From Massilia rubra (GTDB taxonomy: Bacteria > Pseudomonadota > Gammaproteobacteria > Burkholderiales > Burkholderiaceae_D), in contig NZ_VUYU01000004.1 in assembly GCF_011682065.1 (NCBI RefSeq), positions 62,001-126,000 on the forward strand: a stretch of DNA of 64,000 nucleotides, written 5' to 3'. Positions within the stretch are counted from its first letter, which is position 1; every line of letters starts with the position of its first letter. Below the pieces are notes generated by a model. That model saw only the letters and a program-made list of their open reading frames with translations. It was not told the DNA's origin and did not search any database. Shown piece by piece: positions 9,141 through 16,496 of the stretch. Both the position numbers and the translations under genes were made by a program.

Positions 9141-9932
9141 ATGAAGATTTCCATCATCGCCGGCATCATCGCGTCCAGCCCCGACAGCGCGTGGGCGCAC
9201 ATGCGGCAAGCCGTGGCCGACAGCCCCGCCGCCGATTTCCTGGTATTGCCGGCCCGCTTCCTGGGCGAGGGCGGGGCGCCTGGCGCCGCGCTGCGCGCCG
9301 ACGTGCAACAGGGCCTGGCGCAACTGGCGCGCGAAAAGCACTGCTACATCGTGGGCGGATCGCTGCTGTCCGAGGATGGCGGGCACGATGTGACCTGGCT
9401 GTTCGACCGCAGCGGCGCGCTGGTCCACACCCACTGCACGCCGCTGGACCAGGGGCAGGCGCGCGACGATGCGCTGTTCCCCGTCATCGAGACCGACGCC
9501 GGCCGCATCGGCATGTTGAACGGCGACGATATCTGGGTGCTCGAATCGACGCGCATCCTGAGCCTGCAGGGGGCCGAAGTGGTGTTCGTGCCGGCCCGCC
9601 TGTCGAGCCGGAACGCCGACGCGAAGATCGCTTCGCTGTGGGGCCTGGCGACCCTGAACTGCGTCGCGATCGCGTTTGCCAGCGGGCCGCATGCGGACGG
9701 ACTGGCCCATGCCTCGGTGATTCTGCCAAGCGGCGTGCTGGCCGCATCAAGCCAGGCCGACGGCGCGCCCCTGCTGGCCGAGATCGCACCCGGGCAGATG
9801 GGCAAGCTGCGCGACGCCGACCTGACCTTCGCCAATACGCTGTGGTTCGGCCTGTGGTCGCGCCGCAAGCAGTTGTACGGCCCGCTCCTGGAGAGCAGGA
9901 TGCCGGCGGCGGCGGAGCGTGCGCATGCGTAA
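9141..9932 (+). CDS. Nitrilase-fold protein with degenerate active site (pseudoenzyme)
   Basis: This 263-residue protein starts at ATG 9141 after AAGGAGAA. It aligns by eye along its length with the intact hydrolase just upstream (start 'MKISIIAG' against 'MKIALVQS'; 'ESTRILSLQGAEVVFVPA' against 'ETIRILALKGATTIFLPG'), so the pair looks like an ancient duplication. All three catalytic residues are replaced: E becomes A38 ('LPARFLG'), K becomes H98 ('THCTPLD') and C becomes G128 ('MLNGDDIW'). It should not be a nitrilase-type hydrolase. A role as structural partner of the active copy is the simplest reading, since nitrilase-fold proteins assemble through conserved interfaces; that is inference. 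The reading frame is open and shows no sign of decay. Confidence 0.7.
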   Translation: MKISIIAGIIASSPDSAWAHMRQAVADSPAADFLVLPARFLGEGGAPGAALRADVQQGLAQLAREKHCYIVGGSLLSEDGGHDVTWLFDRSGALVHTHCTPLDQGQARDDALFPVIETDAGRIGMLNGDDIWVLESTRILSLQGAEVVFVPARLSSRNADAKIASLWGLATLNCVAIAFASGPHADGLAHASVILPSGVLAASSQADGAPLLAEIAPGQMGKLRDADLTFANTLWFGLWSRRKQLYGPLLESRMPAAAERAHA

Positions 9933-11079
9933 ACAGGGGCGTGCGCAATCCGAGGTACTGGCCGAGCTCGACAATCTGCGCACGCGCGACGTGCCGTGGA
10001 ACCGGGTGCTCAATTCCATCTGCACCGTGCCGCACGAAGCCGCGTTACGGGCGGGGCAGGCGGCCCTGGACAGCAATCTGGGCGATCTGCGCATCTTCCG
10101 CGGCTGCCGCGAGGTGGAGCAGAAAGCGCTGGCGCTGATGGGCGGGTTGCTCGGCAAGGCCGACTGCGCCGGCAGCCTGGTGTCGGGCGGAACCGAAGCG
10201 AATCTGCTGGCGATGTATGTTGCGCGCAAGCGCAGGCCGGACATCGCCCATCCCGAGATCGTGGCGGGCGAGACGGTGCACTACTCGTTCGGCAAGGTGT
10301 GCGACATGCTCGGCATCACGCTGCGCGTGGTCGGGCTGGACGAGCGCTTCCGGATGCGCCCCGACGCCGCGCTCGAGGCGATCAACGGCAACACGATCGC
10401 CCTGGTCGGCACGGCCGGCAGCAGCGAGTTCGGGGCGGTCGACCCGATCGAGGAACTGGCGGCCATCGCACACCGGCGCGATTTGTACTTCCATGTCGAC
10501 GCCGCCACCGGCGGCTTCATCATCCCGTTTGCGCGCGCACTCGGGCGCGACTTGCCGCAGTTCGACTTCAGCCTGGCGGGGGTCAGTTCGATCGCGATGG
10601 ATCCGCATAAATACGGGATGTCGATCATTCCGGCCGGCGCGGTCTTCTTTCGCGACCAGGCCCTGCGCGACAGCATCAACCTGGAATCGTTCTTCAACGC
10701 CACCCCGACCCACCACAGCCTGATCGGCACGCGCAGCGGGGCGGCGGCGGCGGCCACCTACGCCGTGCTGGAAACGCTGGGCTTCGATGGCTATCTCGAC
10801 GTGACCAGGAAAAACTATCGCGTGATGGATTACCTGATCGAGCAACTCGTGCAACACGGTTACCGGCTGGTCGCGCCGCCGCAGCTCAATATTGTCAACG
10901 TCGACTTGCCGAACGCGGTCGAGGTCATGCGCGCGCTGGAGGAATGCGGCTGGATCATCTCGGTGTCGAAGCGCTTCCGGCATTGCCTGCGGCTGGTTGT
11001 CACGCACCACGTCGACGAAGCCATGGTCGACGAATTTGTCGAGCGATTGCGATCCATCGCCACGCCACCGGCACTCTAG
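9925..11079 (+). CDS. PLP-dependent decarboxylase, MfnA/group II family
   Basis: This 384-residue protein starts at ATG 9925 with GGCGGAG 7 nt before it; an in-frame GTG at 9919 is less well placed. It is a fold-type I PLP enzyme: 'VSGGTEANLLAM' is the cofactor phosphate region, 'VDAATGGFIIPF' carries the Asp contacting the pyridine nitrogen, and K229 in 'MDPHKYG' is the Schiff-base lysine. The short length and sequence resemble archaeal MfnA (tyrosine/aspartate decarboxylase). It probably turns an amino acid or modified amino acid into an amine for the pathway. The start overlaps the end of the degenerate nitrilase gene. Confidence 0.85.
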   Translation: MRKQGRAQSEVLAELDNLRTRDVPWNRVLNSICTVPHEAALRAGQAALDSNLGDLRIFRGCREVEQKALALMGGLLGKADCAGSLVSGGTEANLLAMYVARKRRPDIAHPEIVAGETVHYSFGKVCDMLGITLRVVGLDERFRMRPDAALEAINGNTIALVGTAGSSEFGAVDPIEELAAIAHRRDLYFHVDAATGGFIIPFARALGRDLPQFDFSLAGVSSIAMDPHKYGMSIIPAGAVFFRDQALRDSINLESFFNATPTHHSLIGTRSGAAAAATYAVLETLGFDGYLDVTRKNYRVMDYLIEQLVQHGYRLVAPPQLNIVNVDLPNAVEVMRALEECGWIISVSKRFRHCLRLVVTHHVDEAMVDEFVERLRSIATPPAL

Positions 11080-11134
11080 GGCCAGGGACGCGCCAAGCTC
11101 CCGGACATCATTTGAAGCGAACTGAAGGAGCATC

Positions 11135-11938
11135 ATGGAAAAGATTCTTGGCTTGCTGTTTCCGCTGACGTACATCGTGTTTCTGATCCTGGAGCGCATT
11201 TTTCCCGCGCGCGCACTGGTTCCCGTGCCGCACTGGCGCTTGAAGGGCTTCGCCTTCTTCCTCGTGGGCGGGGCCATCGTCAATACCTTGCCGCTGCTGT
11301 GGCGCGACTGGGTGAGCGCGCACCGCTTGATCGACCTGGACAGCTGGGGCACGGCGGGCGGCGCCCTGGCCGCCATCGTGTTCAGCAACCTGCTCGACTG
11401 GTGCCGCCACCGCTTGCAGCATGCGCTGCCGGTGCTGTGGCGCTTCCACCAGATGCATCACAGTTCGGAGCGCCTGGAGGTGGCCACCGCGTTCTACTTT
11501 CATCCGATCGACACGATCGGCTATACGGTGGTGTCGACTTTCCTCGCTGCCTTCGTGGTCGGGGTCAACATGGAGGCGGCGATTTTGAGCGGCTACTTCC
11601 TGTTTGCCTCGACCATCTTCACCCATGCGAACATCCGTTCGCCGCACTGGCTCGGCTACATCATCTCGCGCCCCGAAGCGCATGCCGTGCACCACCAGGC
11701 GGGCGTGCACCGTTACAACTACGGCAGCCTGCCGCTGTGGGACATGCTGTTCGGTACCTTCCGCAATCCGCGCGAGTGGAATGCGCAGTCCGGGTTCTGG
11801 CACGGCGCGTCCAGCCGGCTGGGCGACCTCCTGCTGGGCAAGAATGTCGTGACCCGGTCCGCGCCACAGGCCGGGCACGCCAGCGGCGCGCCGCACCAGC
11901 CCGAGCACGCGGCCGGCCCGCTCCAGCAGGCCGAGTGA
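11135..11938 (+). CDS. Membrane fatty acid hydroxylase / sterol desaturase family protein
   Basis: This 267-residue membrane protein starts at ATG 11135 with GAAGGAG upstream. It has several hydrophobic helices and the di-iron histidine boxes of the family: 'HRLQH', 'HQMHHS' and 'HAVHHQ'. Such enzymes hydroxylate or desaturate C-H bonds of lipids using O2. The last ~35 residues are Ala/Pro/His-rich and probably disordered. The location suggests it oxidises a lipid-like or hydrophobic product of the cassette, or modifies membrane lipid for its handling; sequence alone does not decide. Confidence 0.8.
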   Translation: MEKILGLLFPLTYIVFLILERIFPARALVPVPHWRLKGFAFFLVGGAIVNTLPLLWRDWVSAHRLIDLDSWGTAGGALAAIVFSNLLDWCRHRLQHALPVLWRFHQMHHSSERLEVATAFYFHPIDTIGYTVVSTFLAAFVVGVNMEAAILSGYFLFASTIFTHANIRSPHWLGYIISRPEAHAVHHQAGVHRYNYGSLPLWDMLFGTFRNPREWNAQSGFWHGASSRLGDLLLGKNVVTRSAPQAGHASGAPHQPEHAAGPLQQAE

Positions 11939-12002
11939 CGCGGGCGCCAGCGCACTTTGATGCAGTCCAATGCAGTCCGACTTTTCACTTACGAAAGATG
12001 CT

Positions 12003-13175
12003 ATGGCACACGACTACCTCTTTACTTCCGAATCCGTATCGGAAGGGCACCCCGACAAAGTGGCCGACCAGATTTCCGACGCCATCCTCGATGCCATCCT
12101 GGCGCAGGACCCCAAGGCACGGGTCGCGGCGGAAACGCTGTGCAACACCGGCCTGGTGGTGCTGGCCGGCGAAATCACCACGCACGCCAACGTGGACTAT
12201 ATCCAGGTGGCGCGCCAGACGCTCAAGCAGATCGGCTATGACAATACCGATTTCGGCATCGATTATCGGGGCTGCGCGGTAATGGTTTGCTACGACAAGC
12301 AGTCGCCCGACATCGCCCAGGGCGTGGACGAGGGCGCCGGGCTCGATCTCGACCAGGGCGCCGGCGACCAGGGGTTGATGTTCGGCTATGCCTGCGACGA
12401 AACGCCGGAGCTGATGCCGGCGGCGATCCACTACGCGCACCGGCTGGTGGAATGCCAGTCGCGGCTGCGCAGGGATGGCACCTTGCCCTGGCTGCGTCCC
12501 GACGCCAAGTCCCAGGTCACCTTGCGCTACGAGAACGGGCAGCCGGTCGGCGTCGATACGGTGGTCCTGTCGACCCAGCACGCGCCGGACGTGTCGCACC
12601 GGCATATCCAGGAAGCGGTCATCGAAGAGATTATCAAGCGCGTGCTGCCGCGCGCCTGGCTGGCCGGCACGCGCTACCTGGTCAACCCGACCGGGCGCTT
12701 CGTGATCGGCGGGCCGCAGGGCGACTGCGGCTTAACGGGACGCAAGATTATCGTGGACACCTATGGCGGCGCGAGCCCGCATGGCGGCGGGGCGTTTTCG
12801 GGCAAGGACCCGTCCAAGGTGGATCGTTCGGCAGCGTACGCGGCGCGCTATGTCGCCAAGAATATCGTCGCGGCCGGCATTGCGCGCCAGTGCCAGATCC
12901 AGATCAGCTACGCCATCGGCGTCGCCAAGCCGATCAATATCACCGTGTACACCGAAGGCACGGGCCTGATTTCAGACCACAAGATCGTCGAACTGGTACG
13001 CGAAAACTTCGACCTGCGGCCCAAGGGCATCGTCAAGATGCTCGATCTGTTGCGCCCGATCTACACCAAGACCGCCGCCTACGGTCACTTCGGGCGCACT
13101 GAGCCGGACTTTACCTGGGAGCGCACCGACAAGGCGGCGACGCTGCGCGATCAGGCGGGCCTGGACCGGCGTTGA
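12003..13175 (+). CDS. metK: S-adenosylmethionine synthetase
   Basis: The protein has 390 residues. ATG 12003 gives the expected N-terminus ('[20 protein letters not shown]'), whereas an in-frame ATG at 11970 would add 11 unrelated residues. Hallmarks present include '[13 protein letters not shown]', the ATP-binding '[21 protein letters not shown]' region and the P-loop-like '[19 protein letters not shown]'. It makes SAM from methionine and ATP. It is placed at the end of a biosynthetic cassette with a methyltransferase and directly before a SAM-dependent peptide N-methyltransferase, so a dedicated SAM supply is likely. Whether the genome has a second metK cannot be seen. 'tgcagtcc' occurs twice just upstream (11961-11977); no SAM or SAH riboswitch was recognised in the 64-nt gap. 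Confidence 0.95.
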   Translation: MAHDYLFTSESVSEGHPDKVADQISDAILDAILAQDPKARVAAETLCNTGLVVLAGEITTHANVDYIQVARQTLKQIGYDNTDFGIDYRGCAVMVCYDKQSPDIAQGVDEGAGLDLDQGAGDQGLMFGYACDETPELMPAAIHYAHRLVECQSRLRRDGTLPWLRPDAKSQVTLRYENGQPVGVDTVVLSTQHAPDVSHRHIQEAVIEEIIKRVLPRAWLAGTRYLVNPTGRFVIGGPQGDCGLTGRKIIVDTYGGASPHGGGAFSGKDPSKVDRSAAYAARYVAKNIVAAGIARQCQIQISYAIGVAKPINITVYTEGTGLISDHKIVELVRENFDLRPKGIVKMLDLLRPIYTKTAAYGHFGRTEPDFTWERTDKAATLRDQAGLDRR

Positions 13176-13185
13176 CTTGTCCTTA

Positions 13186-13214
13186 TAGACATAGTTGTAA
13201 TTTTTGTATTTAAA
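13186..13214 (+). promoter_or_regulatory. Possible sigma70-like promoter before the borosin gene
   Basis: The 56-nt gap between metK and the borosin methyltransferase is AT-rich against its surroundings. TAGACA (13186-13191) and TTTAAA (13209-13214) are separated by 17 nt and match the -35/-10 consensus at 5 and 4 of 6 positions. The predicted start site leaves a very short leader before GAGG at 13223-13226, so this is tentative; read-through from metK is equally possible. Confidence 0.25.
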
Positions 13215-13231
13215 CGTGAAATGAGGATCGT

Positions 13232-14377
13232 ATGAAACATGCAATCAACTCAAGTGCGGGAAGACGCAAAAAAGCTGGCAGCTTGACAGTGGTCGGCTCT
13301 GGAATCAAGAGCGTTGGCCATATCACTCTGGAAACCCAAGGCTGGATAAAGGAAGCAGACATCGTCGTGTACTGTGTCGCCGACCCTGCAACCGAAATCT
13401 GGATCAAGAAGAACAGCAAGGCGTCTTTCGACCTGTATACGCTCTACGGGAACGCGAAGCCGCGTATCGATACGTACAATGATATGGTCGATGTCATGGT
13501 AAATCATACCCGTGCAGGCAAACGCTGCTGCGGTGTCTTCTATGGTCACCCTGGTGTCTTCGTGCTGCCATCGCACAAGGCTATCAAGATCCTCCGCGAC
13601 GAGGGCTACGAGGCCACCATGCTGCCGGCAATCTCCGCGCTCGACTGCCTCTACGCTGACTTGGGCATTGATCCATCCACCAATGGTTCCCAAGAGTTCG
13701 AGGCCACAGACTTGCTGCTTCGCGAGCGGCAACTGCATATCGACATGCACGCGGTAATATGGCAGATCGGATGCGTCGGCGATCTTGGCTTCAAATTTTC
13801 CGGCTACGACAATCGGAATCTGAACGTTCTGGTCGACTATCTCGAGACCTTCTATAAGCCAACTCATGGCGTCATCCATTATCAAGGCTCGCAGTACCCC
13901 GTCTGCCCACCGAGCATCGAGCATGTTGAATTGCGCGACCTGAGGAAATCTAAGGTGACGGGCATTTCAACCCTGTACATCCCACCACAGAAAAAGTCCG
14001 TCACCAGCACCAAAATGATGGCGCGCCTTGGACTGGCCGAAAAACCAGCTGGCGCCAATGCCACCATCGGCGCACTGTCATCAAGCACCGCCCCCTCGCC
14101 CTGCAAGCCCGGCGCGGTGCCCATGGAATATGTGGGCACTCCCAGTCATAGCGGGCTCGCGCAATTCATTGCCGACTTGGCGGAAACGCCATCGCTGCTA
14201 CAGGCATTTCAAGCAAATCCAGCAGCAACACTGCGCTTATGCGCAAAATTGACCAAGGAAGAAGAGAAAGCGATCATGTCGATGCATGCCGGCATGATTC
14301 GGATGGCAATCAAGAATACGAAGGACTTTCCGCATCTTGATCACATCTATCAGGCGCACCATCCGTGTCGCGGTTAA
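13232..14377 (+). CDS. Borosin-type peptide backbone alpha-N-methyltransferase with C-terminal precursor-like domain
   Basis: This 381-residue protein has GAGG 5 nt before ATG 13232. Residues about 15-250 form a tetrapyrrole-methylase-fold domain strikingly like the omphalotin enzyme OphMA: 'SLTVVGSGIKSVGHITLET', 'FYGHPGVFVLPSHKAI', 'DPSTNGSQEFEATDLL', 'IIWQ'-like 'VIWQIGCVG' and 'STLYIPP'. The OphMA active-site group (Tyr, Arg, Tyr after the 'FDL' motif) is present as Y72, R78 and Y82. A Ser/Pro/Ala linker (about 275-305) leads to a small helical domain (about 308-360; 'GLAQFIADLAETPSLLQAF') that resembles the borosin-binding/clasp domains of precursors. The C-terminal 20 residues are polar and His-rich, not the hydrophobic core typical of self-methylating borosins. 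Expected reaction: SAM-dependent N-methylation of peptide-bond nitrogens. Base composition is well below that of metK, suggesting transfer. Confidence 0.85.
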   Translation: MKHAINSSAGRRKKAGSLTVVGSGIKSVGHITLETQGWIKEADIVVYCVADPATEIWIKKNSKASFDLYTLYGNAKPRIDTYNDMVDVMVNHTRAGKRCCGVFYGHPGVFVLPSHKAIKILRDEGYEATMLPAISALDCLYADLGIDPSTNGSQEFEATDLLLRERQLHIDMHAVIWQIGCVGDLGFKFSGYDNRNLNVLVDYLETFYKPTHGVIHYQGSQYPVCPPSIEHVELRDLRKSKVTGISTLYIPPQKKSVTSTKMMARLGLAEKPAGANATIGALSSSTAPSPCKPGAVPMEYVGTPSHSGLAQFIADLAETPSLLQAFQANPAATLRLCAKLTKEEEKAIMSMHAGMIRMAIKNTKDFPHLDHIYQAHHPCRG

Positions 14378-14431
14378 TCCCAGGCTTTGATGGGCAAACA
14401 CTCTTCCGAATTTTTCTTGGGAAAAACCAAC

Positions 14432-16093
14432 ATGACGACCGCTCATCTTCAGCAACAATTCAACGATGCACAACGTTTCTTGTCAAATGCTTTGTCAGGC
14501 GGCAACGGACCTGATAGTTTGAGCCAGCAATACCTAGCGCAGATCAACAACGCTGCCGCAGGCGGTTCCCCAAGTCAACTTTTGGCTTGGATCGCCGGAC
14601 AGGGCTACACCTGCAGCCCAACGCAAATCCAGCAAGCTCAGGAACAAATGTCGAACACGCAGTTGTCGTTCTGGAGTGGCATCTATGGAACGGTGTCGAT
14701 GAAGGTCAATGGCGCATATGTGGCGGCACCACCCCTGATGATTCTGAGCGGCACGCAGGTCACGCTTGACAATGTACCTTTAAAAAACTTCACGTACACG
14801 CCCAATGCGAATGGCATCAACGGCGTGCTCGCGTGGACGATTGCCGGTGGCAATACAAGCACGGGCAGTATTACCTTTTATCTACCCAGCTCGGCTACGT
14901 CAAGCACGAATAGCAATCCCAGCAACTCATTCTCGGGCACGCTGCAGACATCGGCAACTGCTACGGCCGTGCCGTATAGCGGAATAATCGGTCCTATCAC
15001 GGCAATGCCCCTGGTCAATTGGTCCGGCTATTACGGGACTAGTTCCCTGGCAACATCGAGCGGAAGTTATGTCGTTGGCCCGGTGCTGGTGGTCGTCAGT
15101 GCAAGTAATGTCACGCTCGACGGTGTTACGCTAGTTGACCTTTCGTATGACGATGTTGCGAATCAACTAAGCTGGACCTTGGCTAGCAATGCAAGCGCAG
15201 GCAATATTAACTTCGTCAAAGTAAGCACGCCGACGGCACCCTCTAACTACGTTGGCAATTCGTTTTACGGCACTCTGCAACAAAGTACGACCAGCACGGC
15301 AGTTGCATATAGCGGCCAGATCTCAGTACCCACATCGTTGGCGTCTTGGTCTGCTACCTATGGGATCACATCTATTAATACCAATGGAACGCTCACAGCG
15401 GGCCCTGTGCTGGTGGTGGCAGGCAACGAAAGCGTAACGCTATACGGTGTTGCGATTCAGAACTTTACGTTCCAAGGCAATACCTTGACTTGGCCGCTTT
15501 CCAGCAATGGCTCAGCGGGCAGTATTACTTTTGCCACTATCACGACGCCAACAAGTTCTGGCTATGTGGGTAACTCGTTCAGCGGAACTTTGCAGCAAGG
15601 TACCACCGCAGCCCTACCGTACAGCGGTCTTGTCGGCTCCAGCAGCAGCAGTTCCAGTGCCGCCGCACACGGTGCAACGACGTTTGAAATCGTAATGCAA
15701 TATTTCTCATACATAATGGAAATCGGATCGGCACTATATGTGGGTGCGACGGTCGCAAAATGGATATATGGAAAAGTAACCGCCCCCGCGCCCAGTGGGG
15801 CTGTCAGCGAGCCAGAGGTGGGCCCTGAAATTGATCCACTCGATCCGCCGCCGGTCAATACGACAACAGATACCACCACGGATGTCACGACCGACGTGAC
15901 GACTGACGTAACGACTGACGTAACGACCGACGTGACGACCGATGTTACGACTGACGTGACGACCGATGTTACGACTGACGTGACGACCGATGTAACGACC
16001 GACGTGACGACCGATGTTACGACTGACGTGACGACTGACGTAACGACCGACGTCACCACGGACATAGATGTCGATGTTGTTGTCGCGGTCTAG
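14432..16093 (+). CDS. Repeat protein with Nif11-like N-terminus and TTDV array; candidate borosin substrate
   Basis: The protein has 553 residues. ATG 14432 is chosen for its N-terminus ('MTTAHLQQQFNDAQRFL'); ATG 14390 would add 14 residues and neither has a strong ribosome site. Residues 1-70 resemble a Nif11-like leader ('LLAWIAGQGYTCSPTQIQQA'). Three imperfect repeats of about 100 residues follow, each with 'W-S-x-x-Y-G', 'VTL-x-G/N-V', 'L-x-W' and 'NSF-x-GTLQ' elements, all predicted beta strand. A hydrophobic helix ('YFSYIMEIGSALYVGATVAK') comes next, then an acidic/Pro linker, fifteen TTDV units, TTDI, and the tail 'DVDVVVAV'. It lies 54 nt after the methyltransferase on the same strand with the same low GC. 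The V-rich tail is reminiscent of borosin cores, so it may be the modified substrate; it could alternatively be an adhesin-like surface protein. No family is known to me. Confidence 0.7.
   Translation: MTTAHLQQQFNDAQRFLSNALSGGNGPDSLSQQYLAQINNAAAGGSPSQLLAWIAGQGYTCSPTQIQQAQEQMSNTQLSFWSGIYGTVSMKVNGAYVAAPPLMILSGTQVTLDNVPLKNFTYTPNANGINGVLAWTIAGGNTSTGSITFYLPSSATSSTNSNPSNSFSGTLQTSATATAVPYSGIIGPITAMPLVNWSGYYGTSSLATSSGSYVVGPVLVVVSASNVTLDGVTLVDLSYDDVANQLSWTLASNASAGNINFVKVSTPTAPSNYVGNSFYGTLQQSTTSTAVAYSGQISVPTSLASWSATYGITSINTNGTLTAGPVLVVAGNESVTLYGVAIQNFTFQGNTLTWPLSSNGSAGSITFATITTPTSSGYVGNSFSGTLQQGTTAALPYSGLVGSSSSSSSAAAHGATTFEIVMQYFSYIMEIGSALYVGATVAKWIYGKVTAPAPSGAVSEPEVGPEIDPLDPPPVNTTTDTTTDVTTDVTTDVTTDVTTDVTTDVTTDVTTDVTTDVTTDVTTDVTTDVTTDVTTDVTTDVTTDIDVDVVVAV
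15875..16066 (+). repeat. 12-bp tandem array encoding (TTDV)15-TTDI
   Basis: Sixteen in-frame 12-bp units of the form ACG-ACY-GAY-GTN run without interruption, differing mainly at third codon positions (GAC/GAT, GTG/GTA/GTT, ACC/ACT). Synonymous variation with a fixed amino-acid sequence points to selection on the protein rather than recent slippage only. The unit encodes Thr-Thr-Asp-Val. Confidence 0.95.
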
Positions 16094-16138
16094 GGTGTGT
16101 CTGACTAAGCTTATAGAAGCCAGATCATAATTGTTGCC

Positions 16139-16180
16139 ACGAGCACGGCCGTAAAGAAGTGATGGCCGTGCTTGTTGTCA
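16139..16180 (+). terminator. Probable rho-independent terminator after the borosin locus
   Basis: AGCACGGCC (16142-16150) and GGCCGTGCT (16164-16172) form a perfect 9-bp stem with a 13-nt loop, followed by a T-rich stretch (TTGTTGT). It lies about 50 nt after the stop of the repeat protein and marks the end of this + strand run. Confidence 0.7.
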
Positions 16181-16223
16181 ACGGCAAATCTTAAACTGAT
16201 AATGTTTCCGTATTGCCAGCGGT

Positions 16224-16490
16224 TTACATCCACCTGACGGTCACGCGGCGGCGCGCCGGCGCCTCAATCGCGCGCACCTGACGAAGATGGTGGCCAGCTG
16301 CCGCTGAGCGGGGCTTTTCGCCGATCACCTCGAAGTCTGCCGGGTCCAGTCCCGCCGCCTCGTCATTGGCAACGGCGATGACCTCGACCGGCTTCTTCGA
16401 CTCGTCAAAGAACAGGGCCGCGTCATCGTTGCCGTCGATGGGATTACGGTGTGCCGGCAGCCATGCCGGTACGCCGGCCAGCGTGCGCCT
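16224..16490 (-). pseudogene. Coding remnant without start codon
   Basis: On the - strand a stop-to-stop frame (TGA at 16491-16493 to TAA at 16224-16226) encodes about 88 residues of protein-like composition, including 'VPAWLPAHRNPIDGNDDAAL' and 'DPADFEVIGEKPRSAA'. It has no Met before its last codon and no ribosome-binding site, so I read it as a decayed fragment. I do not recognise the family. The rest of 16180-16496 shows nothing else. Confidence 0.3.
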
Positions 16491-16496
16491 TCAACC

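Noticed and set aside
11939-12002. SAM or SAH riboswitch before metK
   Set aside because: The gap is only 64 nt and shows no conserved riboswitch core, just a short direct repeat (tgcagtcc).
15562-16065. Open frame on the - strand rich in repeated S-V-V-T
   Set aside because: It is the antisense image of the TTDV array and beta repeats; no ribosome site. The + strand third-position variation shows that the + frame is selected.
15875-16066. Regular short repeats as a CRISPR array
   Set aside because: Units are contiguous 12-bp coding repeats with no spacers and no cas genes nearby.
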